Assembly: GCA_900469625.1 (NCBI GenBank)
Contig: UBXV01000014.1
Coordinates: 177,314-241,313, forward strand
DNA length: 64,000 nucleotides
Direction: 5' to 3'
Source: Hyphomicrobiales bacterium
Lineage (GTDB): Bacteria > Pseudomonadota > Alphaproteobacteria > Rhizobiales > Rhizobiaceae
Shown here: in pieces, positions 7,119 to 17,500 of the stretch
How the letters are laid out: each line of letters starts with the position of its first letter
Numbering within the stretch: the first letter of the stretch is position 1
Position numbers and translations under genes: made by a program
The notes under the pieces: model-generated
Databases searched by the model: none
What the model was told of the DNA's origin: nothing
The model's input: only the letters and a program-made list of their open reading frames with translations

Positions 7119-10100
7119 CTATTGAACCGTCACGTCGGGCAGGACGTCGAAGTTCAATCCATCGCCATTGGGCTTCTGCTGGCCATCGGCGCCGCCGGCT
7201 CGCGGCAGTGCCTGCGAGGGCGCACCCAGTTGCAGCTGCTGCTGGCGTTGACGTTCGAGTTCCGCTGCCGCTTCTGCGGCCTTGCGTTCCGCCTCCGCGC
7301 GGGCGGCGAGTTCGGCCTTCACCCGTTCCGCCTCGACAGCGGCCGCCGCACGCCGACGCTCGTCGGCGATCGCCCGCAGGCGCTCGACCTCGCGCTGCTG
7401 CGCATTGGCCTTGTAGAGCTGGACCTCGCGACGCAGCCGTTGCTTCTCGAGCACGTTGGCCTGAAGCGTCTCGACGCGCCGACGCTCGCGCTCGAACGCG
7501 CGCAGCGACAGGAAATTCGAGAGATCGGCGACGTCGAGGCTCACGCCCGGGGACGCCAGCAGACCGGCATAGCCAAGCCGTACCCGAGGCTCCGCCCCTG
7601 CCAGCGCCTCTTCGCCGGGCCGGAAGGTCATGTCGATATTGGCCTCGAGCCGTTCGGCCGCCAGATCGAGCGACGCTTCGCCGGTAAAGGCCGCGTTGCC
7701 GTCGGTTGCCGTCACGTTCTGGGCTCTGAGCACGCCCCCGGCGATGCTGAAAGGCATCTTGACGACGCCGACGACCGACTGGCCGGAAAACACCGCCGCC
7801 TCCGTCGCCTGTCGGATCGCATCGGCAGAGATTTCGGTCTTCAGCCCATCGGCCGTTGCCATCAGCTGCGGCAGGGCCGCGCTGTTGACGCCATTGAGCG
7901 TCACGCCGTTGAAGGTGGCGGTGCCCGAGCCGCTGGCCGAATGCGCCATGGCTTCGGCATTCGCACCCGATGCCTCGAGCGCCACCGAAAGATCGAACGT
8001 GCCGGTAGCGACGGGCACGCCCGCATGGGTCCAGCCCGCCTGAGCCAGATCGCCGCCCTTGACGTCGAGCCGCGAGCGCAGGAAGCCGGAACCGTTGGCA
8101 TTGCCGAGCTGCACCCGGCCCTCGAGCTTGCCACCCAGCCAGTCGCCGGTGGCGTCGGTGAAGGCGATCTCGTCGCCCTTCCAGACCATCTTGCCGGCGA
8201 AATTGCCGATCGCGCCATATAGGCCCGGCCAGAAATTGGCGGCCTGCACGTCGAGGGCAACATTGAGGCCGGTCCAGGCAGGCTGCGCCACCGGTGTTTT
8301 CGAAAATGCGCCGCTCGACATGTTCTGAACCGGCCCAAGGATGCCTTCGGCAAGCCAGGCGAGATCCAGCGTCGCAAGATTGATCTGGCCATCCGCCTTG
8401 CCCGGCACCTTGCGGTCGATCGTCAAGGCGCCGGCAAAACCGTTGTTGTCGGCCTTGCCCTCGACCGTCGTCAAGGCGATCGTCTCCGGCGTCGTCGCGA
8501 CATCAGCGGAAACGGAGAGCGGAAGGCCGCTGCCGGTCTGCGGCAGGGCGATGCCCTGTTGCAACAGGTAGGGTTCGAGATCCTCGCTCTGCAGCGTCAC
8601 CTTGGCCTGACCTTCGAGGAAATGATCGCGAGACAGGTCGAAGCTGCCCTTGGCGGCAAGCGAGGTCTTCTCGGTGGTGAAGGTCACCGTGCCGTTGGCG
8701 TTGGAGCCGTCGGTGCTCTGCAGCTTGACCGAGAGAATGCCGTTGGCATCGGCATCGAACGGCAGCGGATTGAAGCCCGCCTGACCGAGCAGAAGCAGCG
8801 TCTGCGGATTTTCGAGCGTCGCCTCGAGCAGCATGCCCTTGCCGGAAAGCGCCTGGGCCATGTCGGGCGCCTGATAGCTGGCGGCAATCTTGGTGCCGTT
8901 GGCAGTGCCGAAAATACCGAAGGTCGCGGGCGCGTTGCCTTCCTTGTTGCCGGCCGTGAGCGTCACGTCGAAGGCCGCATCGGCATAATAGGGGCCGGCC
9001 GCAGTCAGGCGGCGAAGGGCGGGATGGTCGACGGCATGCCGGCCGATCATGTCGAGGAACGGCGTCAGGTCCTTGGCCGCGAGCTTCATCTTGGCCGAGA
9101 TAACAGGCTTTTCGAGGTCGCCGCTGGCCCGGCCGGAAAAGGCGAGCTGGGCGCCGGCGAGCGAACCGATCGCCACGCGCTCGGCCTGCAACTGGCCGTT
9201 CTTCAGCGTCACCACCGCCTGGACGTCGCGCGCATCCTCGCCGAAGGCGGAGAACTCGTCGGCCGACAGGTCGGCGGCAATCGCATGTTGCATCAGCGTC
9301 GAAGCGGAGGCGTCGCCGGCGACGAGGCCAGCCAGCGCCTGCAGCGCTTCGAGATCGATGCGGTTGCCGTTCAGCTGCAGGGAAAGGTTCGGCTGCTGTT
9401 CGGCGAAGGACTGGCGCTCGAGCCGTCCCTTGAGGCTGGCATCGCCGGCCGCAACTTCGAGGTTCTCAAACTGCTGCAGCGTGTCGGTCAGGTTGACGGT
9501 GGCCGAAAAGCCAGCCGTCTTCAGCTTGCGGATCGCCGGGTCGACCGAACCCGCAAGCCAGGTTGCCAGCCCAGAAGGCTGGTTGGACGCCAAAAGCAGG
9601 TCGCCGCGGAAGGAGCGCTGACCCTTGAGGTTGAGCCGGCCCTTGGCTTCGAGCTGTGTGCGCCCGGGCAGAAGCGCCACGACATTGTCGATCACCCAGC
9701 CGGCGCCATCCGGCTGAACGTCGATGCGCACGTCGCGCACGGTCGTGTCGCCGATGACGATTGCTGGCAGTTTCAGGCTGGCGCGCCCCGGCACCTGCGG
9801 AATGGGGATGTCGGCGGCAATCGCCAGCATCGCCTCCAGCCGCTGGCGCATGGAGATCGCCGGATCGCGCCCGGTCTTGCCGTTGGTCCCGGAATTGCCG
9901 ATGCGGCTGACGTCGATCTGTTGGCCGTCGGCGATCAGCAGGAATTTCTGCTCCTTGCCGGTGTCGAGCGTCGCCTCGCCGGTGACCACGTAAGGGTCAT
10001 CGGAAGGGCCGATCTCGAAGCGGTACTCCGGCACGCGGATGCTTTCGTTTGTCAGCTGGAAATCGCCGTTGATGCGCAGCGGCGCATGGCCGTCGACGTC

Positions 10101-10856
10101 CTTTGCCTCACCCTGCGGGCGGTTCTCCGTCAGCGTGAAACGGCCGCCATAGAGCGGCTTGAAGTCGACGATCTTCAAGGCGCCGTCGAGCTCGACGCCG
10201 AAGGGACGCTTGTCCGGCGTCACCTTCGCCTTGAGGCTGAGCGCACCGGTCTCGTCGACCTCGTTGCTCGAAAAGGCAAAACTGCCGGCCTCGCCGTCGA
10301 GCGCCGCGCGCCCCTCCACCTTCCAGGGACCGGCCAGCGACCGGGCGGAAAGATCAGCCGCAAGGTCGGTGACGCGTCGGGTGCGGCCGGTCTGCTCGTC
10401 GATGAATTCGATCTCGCCCTGGGTGATCTCGACGTTTTCGAGCACCACCGTCTTGGCGGGAATGGCCGTGCGCGTACCGCGCGCCCAGTCGAGCGTGCCG
10501 TCGGACAGCAGCCTCACCTTGGCCTTCGGCCTGTCGAGGCGCATGTCGAAGATCAGTGCCTCGCCGGAGAGGAACGGCGCCAGTTCCGCGCTCATGGAGA
10601 ATTGAGCGACCTGGATCAGCGGCTCGCGGGTGTCGTTTCCGCCGACGCGCACATCATTCAGCGTGACCGTCGGGAACGGGATCAGGCGCGCATCGACACT
10701 GCCATGCACGACGACGGGCTTGCCCATGATGCGGCTCGCCTCGCGCTCGAATTCCTTGCGGAATCCCGTCCAGTCGATGAACCACGGGGCGATCAGCGCC
10801 GCAAAAAGCGCAACGACCACAAGACCGCCGATGGCAACCAGAATTCGCGAAAGCAC
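7119..10856 (-). CDS. AsmA-family inner-membrane/periplasmic protein with C-terminal coiled coil
   Basis: 1245 aa from a GTG start at 10856. One N-terminal membrane anchor (about residues 1-30, ILVAIGGLVVVALFAALIAPWFIDW) precedes a long AsmA-like beta-rich region with DVRVGG, GTLDWARGTRTAIPAKTVVLENVEITQGEIEFID and repeated GxxxFxxNVTA-type strands. AsmA proteins are bridge-like factors implicated in phospholipid traffic and outer-membrane biogenesis. The last 135 residues differ: a charged Arg/Glu/Ala coiled coil (about 1110-1205, starting RAFERERRRVETLQANVLEKQ) and a short Gln/Pro/Gly tail. It appears to be a single gene. The lactate-type dehydrogenase gene lies upstream on the same strand with a 160-bp gap. 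Confidence 0.85.
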   Translation of the reverse strand: MLSRILVAIGGLVVVALFAALIAPWFIDWTGFRKEFEREASRIMGKPVVVHGSVDARLIPFPTVTLNDVRVGGNDTREPLIQVAQFSMSAELAPFLSGEALIFDMRLDRPKAKVRLLSDGTLDWARGTRTAIPAKTVVLENVEITQGEIEFIDEQTGRTRRVTDLAADLSARSLAGPWKVEGRAALDGEAGSFAFSSNEVDETGALSLKAKVTPDKRPFGVELDGALKIVDFKPLYGGRFTLTENRPQGEAKDVDGHAPLRINGDFQLTNESIRVPEYRFEIGPSDDPYVVTGEATLDTGKEQKFLLIADGQQIDVSRIGNSGTNGKTGRDPAISMRQRLEAMLAIAADIPIPQVPGRASLKLPAIVIGDTTVRDVRIDVQPDGAGWVIDNVVALLPGRTQLEAKGRLNLKGQRSFRGDLLLASNQPSGLATWLAGSVDPAIRKLKTAGFSATVNLTDTLQQFENLEVAAGDASLKGRLERQSFAEQQPNLSLQLNGNRIDLEALQALAGLVAGDASASTLMQHAIAADLSADEFSAFGEDARDVQAVVTLKNGQLQAERVAIGSLAGAQLAFSGRASGDLEKPVISAKMKLAAKDLTPFLDMIGRHAVDHPALRRLTAAGPYYADAAFDVTLTAGNKEGNAPATFGIFGTANGTKIAASYQAPDMAQALSGKGMLLEATLENPQTLLLLGQAGFNPLPFDADANGILSVKLQSTDGSNANGTVTFTTEKTSLAAKGSFDLSRDHFLEGQAKVTLQSEDLEPYLLQQGIALPQTGSGLPLSVSADVATTPETIALTTVEGKADNNGFAGALTIDRKVPGKADGQINLATLDLAWLAEGILGPVQNMSSGAFSKTPVAQPAWTGLNVALDVQAANFWPGLYGAIGNFAGKMVWKGDEIAFTDATGDWLGGKLEGRVQLGNANGSGFLRSRLDVKGGDLAQAGWTHAGVPVATGTFDLSVALEASGANAEAMAHSASGSGTATFNGVTLNGVNSAALPQLMATADGLKTEISADAIRQATEAAVFSGQSVVGVVKMPFSIAGGVLRAQNVTATDGNAAFTGEASLDLAAERLEANIDMTFRPGEEALAGAEPRVRLGYAGLLASPGVSLDVADLSNFLSLRAFERERRRVETLQANVLEKQRLRREVQLYKANAQQREVERLRAIADERRRAAAAVEAERVKAELAARAEAERKAAEAAAELERQRQQQLQLGAPSQALPRAGGADGQQKPNGDGLNFDVLPDVTVQ

Positions 10857-11016
10857 TGTGCCTACATTCCCATCAGTTCAAAGACGCCGTCGGCGCCGTC
10901 TGCGTCCATATGAACGCCAAAGGGACGTTTCCGTCCATCACATTTGCTCGGGCGCGCCCGCCTTTGCTGCGAAAGGAGTAGTCGGACACGGCCCGCCTGC
11001 CCCCTTGCCTATCCAG

Positions 11017-12444
11017 TCAGGCGAAGATCTTTCCGGGGTTGAAGAGACCCTGCGGATCAAGAGAACGCTTGATCTGCCGCATCAGATCCAGCGCATCGCC
11101 GAGTTCGGCTTCGAGGAACGGCATCTTGCCCTGGCCGATGCCGTGTTCGCCGGTGCAGGTTCCGTCCATCGACAGCGCCCGCGCGTTCAGCCGCTCGACG
11201 AAGGCTTCCGCACGCGCGACGTCGACCGCGTCCTGGTCGTTGAACAGCAGGCCGACATGGAAGTTGCCGTCACCGGCATGGCCGACGATCGGCGCCGTCA
11301 GGCCGTGTGCTGCAATATCCTCATGGGTTGCCGCGACGCAATCGGCCAGCCGCGAAATCGGCACGCAGACATCCGTCGAAAGAATGGCGGCACCCGGGAT
11401 CAGGCTCTTCTGGGCCCAATAGGCGTTGTGCCGCGCCTTCCACAGCCGCGCCCGCTCCTCCGGGTTGGTGGTCCACTGGAAACCGCTGGAACCGAAGTCC
11501 GCCGCGATCTCGGCGAAATGCCGCGACTGCATCTCGACGCTCTCGCTGTTGCCGTGAAACTCGACGAACAGCGTCGGCGTCTCCTCATAGGAAAGGCCGG
11601 AATAGGCGTTGCACGCCTTCATCTGCAGCGCGTCCAACAGCTCGATCCGGGCAACGGGTATGCCGGATTGAATGGTCAGGATGACCGCGTTGCAGGCGTC
11701 GGCGATGGTCGGGAACGGGCAGACGCCGCCGGAAATGACCTCCGGGATGCCCTGCAGCCTGAGCGTGATCGAAGTGATGATGCCAAGCGTGCCCTCGGCG
11801 CCGACGAACAGGCGCGTGAGGTCGTAGCCGGCCGACGACTTGCGCGCCCGGTGCGCGGTGCGGATTTCACGGCCGTCCGCCGTCACCACCGTCAGTGCCA
11901 GCACATTGTCCTTCATCGTGCCGTAGCGCACCGCATTGGTGCCCGACGCCCGCGTCGAGGCCATGCCGCCGATCGAGGCATTGGCGCCGGGATCGATCGG
12001 GAAGAACAGGCCGGTGTCGCGCAGGTAGACGTTGAGTTCCTCGCGGGTAATGCCCGGCTCGACCCGGCAATCGAGATCCTCCGCATTCACCTCGAGCACC
12101 CGGTTCATGCGCATCATGTCGATGGAGAAGCCGCCATGCGGGGCGTTGACGTGGCCCTCGAGAGAGGAGCCTGTGCCGAAGGGAATGAGCGGCACGGCGC
12201 TTGCGGCCGCGATCGCCACGATCTCGCGCACCTCGTCGGCGCTTTCCGGGAAAACCACGCCGTCGGGCAGCTGCGCCGGGATATAGGTGGTGGTGTGGGC
12301 ATGCTGGGCGCGGATCGCCTCGCCCGTCTGGAAGCGCTCGCCGAATCGGACGGCAAGCTGCGCCCTTGCGGTGTCGATGCCAGTTTCGTTTCTCGAGCCA
12401 GCCTTGATCGCCTTCAATGCCACGGAAAACGCCCTCTTCTTCAC
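11017..12444 (-). CDS. FAD-linked oxidase, D-lactate dehydrogenase (cytochrome)/GlcD family
   Basis: 475 aa from a GTG at 12444. The N-terminal FAD-binding PCMH domain contains PDGVVFPESADEVREIVAIAAASAVPLIPFGTGSSLEGHV, PGANASIGGMASTRASGTNAVRYGTMKDNVLALTVV and FVGAEGTLGIITSITLRL. The C-terminal domain has the VGHAGDGNFHVGLL and CTGEHGIGQGKMPFLE motifs that hold flavin and substrate. Overall it fits the 2-hydroxyacid dehydrogenases that oxidise D-lactate or glycolate and reduce cytochrome c or quinone. The best fit is the fungal/bacterial Dld type because it is a single polypeptide without GlcE/GlcF neighbours. Exact substrate specificity cannot be read from sequence. Confidence 0.85.
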   Translation of the reverse strand: MKKRAFSVALKAIKAGSRNETGIDTARAQLAVRFGERFQTGEAIRAQHAHTTTYIPAQLPDGVVFPESADEVREIVAIAAASAVPLIPFGTGSSLEGHVNAPHGGFSIDMMRMNRVLEVNAEDLDCRVEPGITREELNVYLRDTGLFFPIDPGANASIGGMASTRASGTNAVRYGTMKDNVLALTVVTADGREIRTAHRARKSSAGYDLTRLFVGAEGTLGIITSITLRLQGIPEVISGGVCPFPTIADACNAVILTIQSGIPVARIELLDALQMKACNAYSGLSYEETPTLFVEFHGNSESVEMQSRHFAEIAADFGSSGFQWTTNPEERARLWKARHNAYWAQKSLIPGAAILSTDVCVPISRLADCVAATHEDIAAHGLTAPIVGHAGDGNFHVGLLFNDQDAVDVARAEAFVERLNARALSMDGTCTGEHGIGQGKMPFLEAELGDALDLMRQIKRSLDPQGLFNPGKIFA

Positions 12445-12876
12445 GCCACCCGCGCCGTGCCGATCACAACGCGGGGAAGCGCTTTCATTTCAAGGCGCTA
12501 CTGTGCAAATCGGAATCACTTTGTCCAGACGTTCGCGGACTTCTTGGGGCAAGGTAGGGCAGGAAAACGCCAACGGTGAGACCGGAGTGTCACAGCAGGC
12601 CGCTTGGGACCGTCGCGACGCATCCGCGCGGCCAGCCGCTGCGATGACGCTTCCCAACCGCCGGGCACGCTTTCTGGCAGACACGTCGAGCCGCAAGCAT
12701 CTGACGGCCCCCGCGCCGCACCCGTCAAGCGCGCTTCGCCCCGATATTAACAGTTACGTACTTACGCCCGGCCGGCCGCAGGGCGACACTCCGCTAGTTC
12801 TGCGCCCCATCGGCATCCCGCCGATCGTCCGCCTGAACTCAGCTCGGTATTTCGTGAACCTTCGGAGGCTCGAATA
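12445..12876. other. 432-bp divergent intergenic region, no gene seen
   Basis: The upstream region shared by the flavin dehydrogenase (minus) and the arylsulfatase (plus). It contains an AT-rich patch near 12750-12765 with the palindrome TACGTA and a strong GGAGG ribosome-binding site at 12864-12868 for the sulfatase. No RNA gene, repeat or protein-like reading frame could be supported. Confidence 0.5.
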
Positions 12877-14448
12877 ATGAGAATTCCCGGCAAGCTCGCG
12901 GCCCTTGGACTGCTGCTTTTAAGCAGTTCCGCCTATGCACAACAGCCCGCCCCGGCAACGGACAAGCCCAACGTCCTCGTCATTTTCGGCGACGACATCG
13001 GCCAGAGCAACGTCTCGGCCTACACCATGGGCGTGATGGGCTATCGCACACCCAACATCGATCGTATCGCGCAGGAAGGCGCGATCTTCACCGACTACTA
13101 CGCCGAACAGAGTTGCACGGCCGGTCGCTCCACCTTCATCACCGGTCAGTCGACGCTGCGCACCGGTCTTTCCAAGGTCGGCCTTCCCGGCGCGCCCATC
13201 GGTTTGCAGGCAAGCGATGTGACGATCGCCTCCGCGCTCAAGGACAAGGGCTACGCGACCGGCCAGTTCGGCAAGAACCACCTCGGCGACCGGGACGAGT
13301 TCCTTCCGACCCAGCACGGTTTCCAGGAATTTTTCGGCAACCTCTACCATCTGAACGCCGAGGAAGAGCCGGAAGACCGCAACTATCCGCAGGATCCGAG
13401 CTTCCGCAAGCAATACGGTCCGCGTGGTGTCATCAAATCTTCGTCTGACGGAAAGATCGAAGACACCGGAGCCCTGTCGCGCAAGCGCATGGAAACCATC
13501 GATGACGAGACCTCGGCCGCCGCGATCGATTTTATGAAGCGCCAGCACGCAGCCGGCAAGCCGTTCTTCACCTGGTTCAACACCACGCGCATGCACGCAC
13601 GCACCCATGTGCGCGACGAGCATCGCGACAAGCCGGGCCTGACGGCCCGCACCGAATATGCCGACGGGATGATCGAGCATGACGCCATCATCGGCGAGGT
13701 CCTGAAGTCGCTCGACGACATGGGCATCGCCGACAACACGATCGTCGTCTACACCACGGACAACGGCCCGCATGAGAATACCTGGCCCGACGCGGGCAAC
13801 TCGCCGTTCCGCAACGAGAAGACCACCAACTGGGAAGGCGCCTTCCGCGTGCCGGCGATGATCCGCTGGCCGGGGCAGATCAAGCCGGGAAGCCAGTTGA
13901 ACGGCATCATCTCCGGTCTTGACTGGTTCCCGACCCTGCTCGCCGCCACCGGCGACACCGACATCAAGGATCGCCTGCTCAAGGGAGCAACCATCGACGG
14001 CAAGCAGTACAAGAACCACCTCGACGGCTACAACCAGCTCGACTACCTCACCGGCAGGTCGCCCGACAGTGCCCGTAAGGAGTTCTACTACTTCAATGAC
14101 GACGGCGATCTCGTCGCGATGCGCTACGAGAACTGGAAGCTGGTCTTCGAGGAACAACGCGCGACCGGCACATTGGCGGTTTGGGCCGAACCCTTTACCA
14201 AATTGCGTGTTCCGAAAATGTTCGATCTGAGGGCCGATCCTTACGAGAAGGCCGACATCACCTCGAATACCTATTGGGACTGGGTGTTTACCCATGCCTA
14301 CCTGGTGGTTCCCGCACAGGCGAGCGTGGCGAAGTTCTTCGAGACGTTCAAGGACTATCCGCCGGCGCAGCGCCCGGCGAGCTTCTCGATCGACCAGATC
14401 CAGGAACGGCTGCAAGAGTCCATGACGTCGATGGGCGGCGGGCAGTAA
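12877..14448 (+). CDS. periplasmic arylsulfatase (type I sulfatase)
   Basis: 523 aa with a Sec signal peptide (MRIPGKLAALGLLLLSSSAYA). The sulfatase signature is C80-T-A-G-R84, where Cys80 must be oxidised to formylglycine. Metal-binding Asp39-Asp40 (FGDDIG), GKNHLGD and DNGPHENTWPDAGNSPFRNEKTTNWEGAFRVPAMIRWPG complete the alkaline-phosphatase-like core. It should hydrolyse sulfate esters in the periplasm for sulfur scavenging. No sulfatase-modifying enzyme is encoded in the window, so maturation must come from elsewhere. GGAGG precedes the ATG, and a strong terminator follows 11 bp after the stop. It forms a single-gene unit. Confidence 0.9.
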   Translation: MRIPGKLAALGLLLLSSSAYAQQPAPATDKPNVLVIFGDDIGQSNVSAYTMGVMGYRTPNIDRIAQEGAIFTDYYAEQSCTAGRSTFITGQSTLRTGLSKVGLPGAPIGLQASDVTIASALKDKGYATGQFGKNHLGDRDEFLPTQHGFQEFFGNLYHLNAEEEPEDRNYPQDPSFRKQYGPRGVIKSSSDGKIEDTGALSRKRMETIDDETSAAAIDFMKRQHAAGKPFFTWFNTTRMHARTHVRDEHRDKPGLTARTEYADGMIEHDAIIGEVLKSLDDMGIADNTIVVYTTDNGPHENTWPDAGNSPFRNEKTTNWEGAFRVPAMIRWPGQIKPGSQLNGIISGLDWFPTLLAATGDTDIKDRLLKGATIDGKQYKNHLDGYNQLDYLTGRSPDSARKEFYYFNDDGDLVAMRYENWKLVFEEQRATGTLAVWAEPFTKLRVPKMFDLRADPYEKADITSNTYWDWVFTHAYLVVPAQASVAKFFETFKDYPPAQRPASFSIDQIQERLQESMTSMGGGQ

Positions 14449-14459
14449 CACGCAGCAAA

Positions 14460-14488
14460 ATGGGCCCGGAGGTAAAATCCGGGCCCAT
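14460..14488 (+). terminator. intrinsic hairpin after arylsulfatase
   Basis: ATGGGCCCGGA (14460-14470) and TCCGGGCCCAT (14478-14488) form a perfect 11-bp stem with a 7-nt loop, 12 bp after the sulfatase stop. The run AAAA precedes it and no long T-run follows, so it may also act on the opposite strand, downstream of the RND gene. Confidence 0.65.
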
Positions 14489-14551
14489 GACAACTTGCAA
14501 TGAACCGTGCGCTTCGAAAGGCACCCGGAGTGCCAGGGCCCGTACCGGCCG

Positions 14552-17500
14552 TTACTTCACTTCGAGCGCGGCCGCCGCTTCCATTTCCTCGTGCAGCTTG
14601 CGCTCCTCGTCCGCATGCGGCTTGGTGAGCCCGGCGATGACGAGATAGGCGACCGGCGTCAGGTAGAGCGTCACCACCACGGCAAGGCCAAGACCGCCGA
14701 CCAGCACCCAGCCGAGCGCGATGCGCGCTTCCGCGCCGGCACCGCTCGCCATCACCAGCGGCACCGCGCCGACGATGGTGGCGATCATCGTCATCATCAC
14801 GGGCCTGAGGCGTATGTTGGCGGCGTTCTCGATCGCGGTGCGCACATCCTGGCCGCGGTCGCGCAGCTGGTTGGCGAATTCGACGATCAGGATGCCGTTC
14901 TTCGCCATGATGCCGACCAGCATCACCAGACCGATCTGGCTGTAGATGTTGAGCGTATTGCCGGTCAGGATCATCGCAAAGACCGCACAGGCAAGCCCGA
15001 GCGGCACCGTCGCCATGATGATCAGGCCGCTGACGAAGCTTTCGAACTGTGCGGCCAGCACCAGGAAGATGATGACGAGGGCAAAGCCGAAGGTGACGAT
15101 GAGGCCGTTGGCGTTCTCGTTGAGGGTGGCGGCTTCGGCGAGCGGCATGATGCGCGAACCCGGCGGCAGCAGCGGCTCGGCCATCTGCTCGACCATGGTC
15201 AAGGCTTCGCCGAGCGCCAGGTCGGATTTCAGCCCGGCCGACAGCGACACGGCACGAAGCTGCGATTCCCGCGACAGCTGCGGCGCCACGGCCGTTTCCT
15301 CGACGCTGGCGATCGTCGACATCGGCACGATCTTGCCGTCGCCGGCCTTCAGATAGATGTTCTGCAGATCGGTCGGATCGTTGACCGGATTGGTCGAGGA
15401 CAGCAGCTTGACCGGGTAGGACTCGCCGTCGACGAAGACGTCGACGACGCTGTTGCCGTCGAGCATGGCCTGCAGCGCCCAGGCGAGCCCGCCGATATCG
15501 ACGCCCATGTCGGAGGCGCGCTCCCGGTCGATGGTGATCGCAAGCTGGGCCTGGTTTGCCTCGTAGTTCAGCCGCACGTTCTCGAAGCGCCCGGTGTCTT
15601 CCATCTGGCGCACGAGCTTGGCGGCGGCATCGCCGAGCTTGGTGTAGTCATTGCCGACCAGCGCCACCTGCAGGCCGCTGCCGGCGCCGCGGATGCCGAG
15701 GCTGTTCGGCTGCATCGCAAACACCCGCACCGAGGGGATGCGCGCCGTGACCTTGTTGATCTCGGAGACGATCTGCTGCTGGCTGCGCTCACGCTTGTCC
15801 CAGGGGGCAAGCGTCAGCACCATGAAGCCGCTGTTGGACGAGCCGCCCTGGCCGGAAATCGAGAAGATGTTGTCGATCTCGCCGGATTTGACCAGCGGCT
15901 GCAGCCCGTCCTCGATGCGGCGCATCTGCGATTGCGCATATTCGAGCGACACGCCCTGCGGCGCGTTGATGCGCATCATCACCTGCGAGCGGTCTTCGCT
16001 CGGCGTCAGCTCCGATTTCAGCGTCATGAAGCCGATGCCGCCCATGGCGGTGAAGAAGGCGGCGACGACGAAGACGATCAGCGGCGCGTTGAGGCAGCCG
16101 CGCAGCGTCACGCGGTAGAATTCGGACGCACGCGCGCCGAACCGGCGCATCGGCCCGGGTTTCGAATGGTTCTCCTGCGTCAGCATGCGCGAGGCCAGCA
16201 TCGGGCAGAGCGTCAGCGACACGAAGGATGACAGGAGGATGGAGAAGGCGAGCACGAAGCCGAACTCGCGGAAGAGACCGCCGGTCTGCCCAGGAAGGAA
16301 CGACAGCGGAATGAACACGGCGGCAAGCGTTGCCGTCGTCGCCAGCACCGCGAAGAACACTTCGAGCGTGCCGTGCACGGCCGCAGCCCTCGGGCCCAGT
16401 CCCTCGGCCCGCCGCCGCACGATGTTTTCGAGAACCACGATCGCGTCGTCGACCACAAGCCCGGTCGCCAGAACGATGGCGAGCAGCGTCAGGATGTTGA
16501 TCGAGAACCCGGCCATGTAGATCGCCGCCACCGTTCCAATCAGCGCGATCGGCATGGTGATCGTCGGGATCAGCGTCGCTCGCCAGTCGAGCAGGAACAT
16601 GTAGATGACGAGCGTGACGATGAAGATTGCCACGACCAGCGCGATCTCCACCTCGTGAATGGCGCCGTTGATGAACACCGCGTCGTCGCTGGTGATCTTC
16701 AGCTCGGTGCCCTCGGGCAGGATCTGCGTCTGGATCGTCTCGACGACCTTGCGCACGCCTTCGGAAATATCGACCGTGTTGGACTGCGCCTGGCGGATGA
16801 CGCCAAGGCCGATGCCCTGGCGGCCGTTGGAGCGCAGCGCCGTCGTGCCGGTATCGGGCCCGAGCGTCACCGTGCCGATGTCGCGCAGGCGCACATTGTT
16901 GACGAGGATCAGGTTTTCGAACTGTTCAGGCGTCTGCAGGTCGGCGGTGGCGCGCACCGAGATGTCCTGGCTGGCGCTTGTCAGCGAGCCCGCCGGCACG
17001 TCGTAGGAGGCGTTGGCAAGCGCGGTCCTGAGGTTGGCCACCGTCACCCCTCGCCCGGCGAGCTTTGCCTGGTCGAGGTCGATGCGGAAGATCTTTTCCT
17101 GGTCGCCATAGACGGCAACGTCCGCGACACCCTCGACGGCGGCAAGACGGTCGCTGATCTCGTTTTCGACGAGCAGCGTCATGTCTTCCATCGACATGGT
17201 GTCGGAGGTGAGCGCGAGGCGCATGATCGGTTGGCTGTCGGCATCGGCCTTGACGATGCTCGGCTCGTCGACATCCTCGGGCAGCTGGTTGCGCACGCGG
17301 CCGAGCGCGTCGCGAATGTCGTTGGCCGCCTGACCGATATCCGTGGTGTCCGAAAACTGCAGCGTCACCCGGCTGCGGCCGAAATTGGAGGTCGAGGAAA
17401 TGTCCTTGATGCCCTGAACGCGCGAGACAGCACCCTCGACTACCGAGGTCACCTCGCGGTCCATGGTTTCGGGGGCTGCGCCATCGAGCGTCGTCGTCAC

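Noticed and set aside
8559..10913. A 784-codon plus-strand frame and another at 7116-8222
   Set aside because: Both are antisense to the AsmA-like gene, have no ribosome-binding site and read as low-complexity basic/acidic shadow sequence.
14507..16231. A 574-codon plus-strand frame, with a second at 16373-17899
   Set aside because: Antisense to the RND permease, which carries all expected residues; His/Arg/Asp-rich translation typical of shadows.
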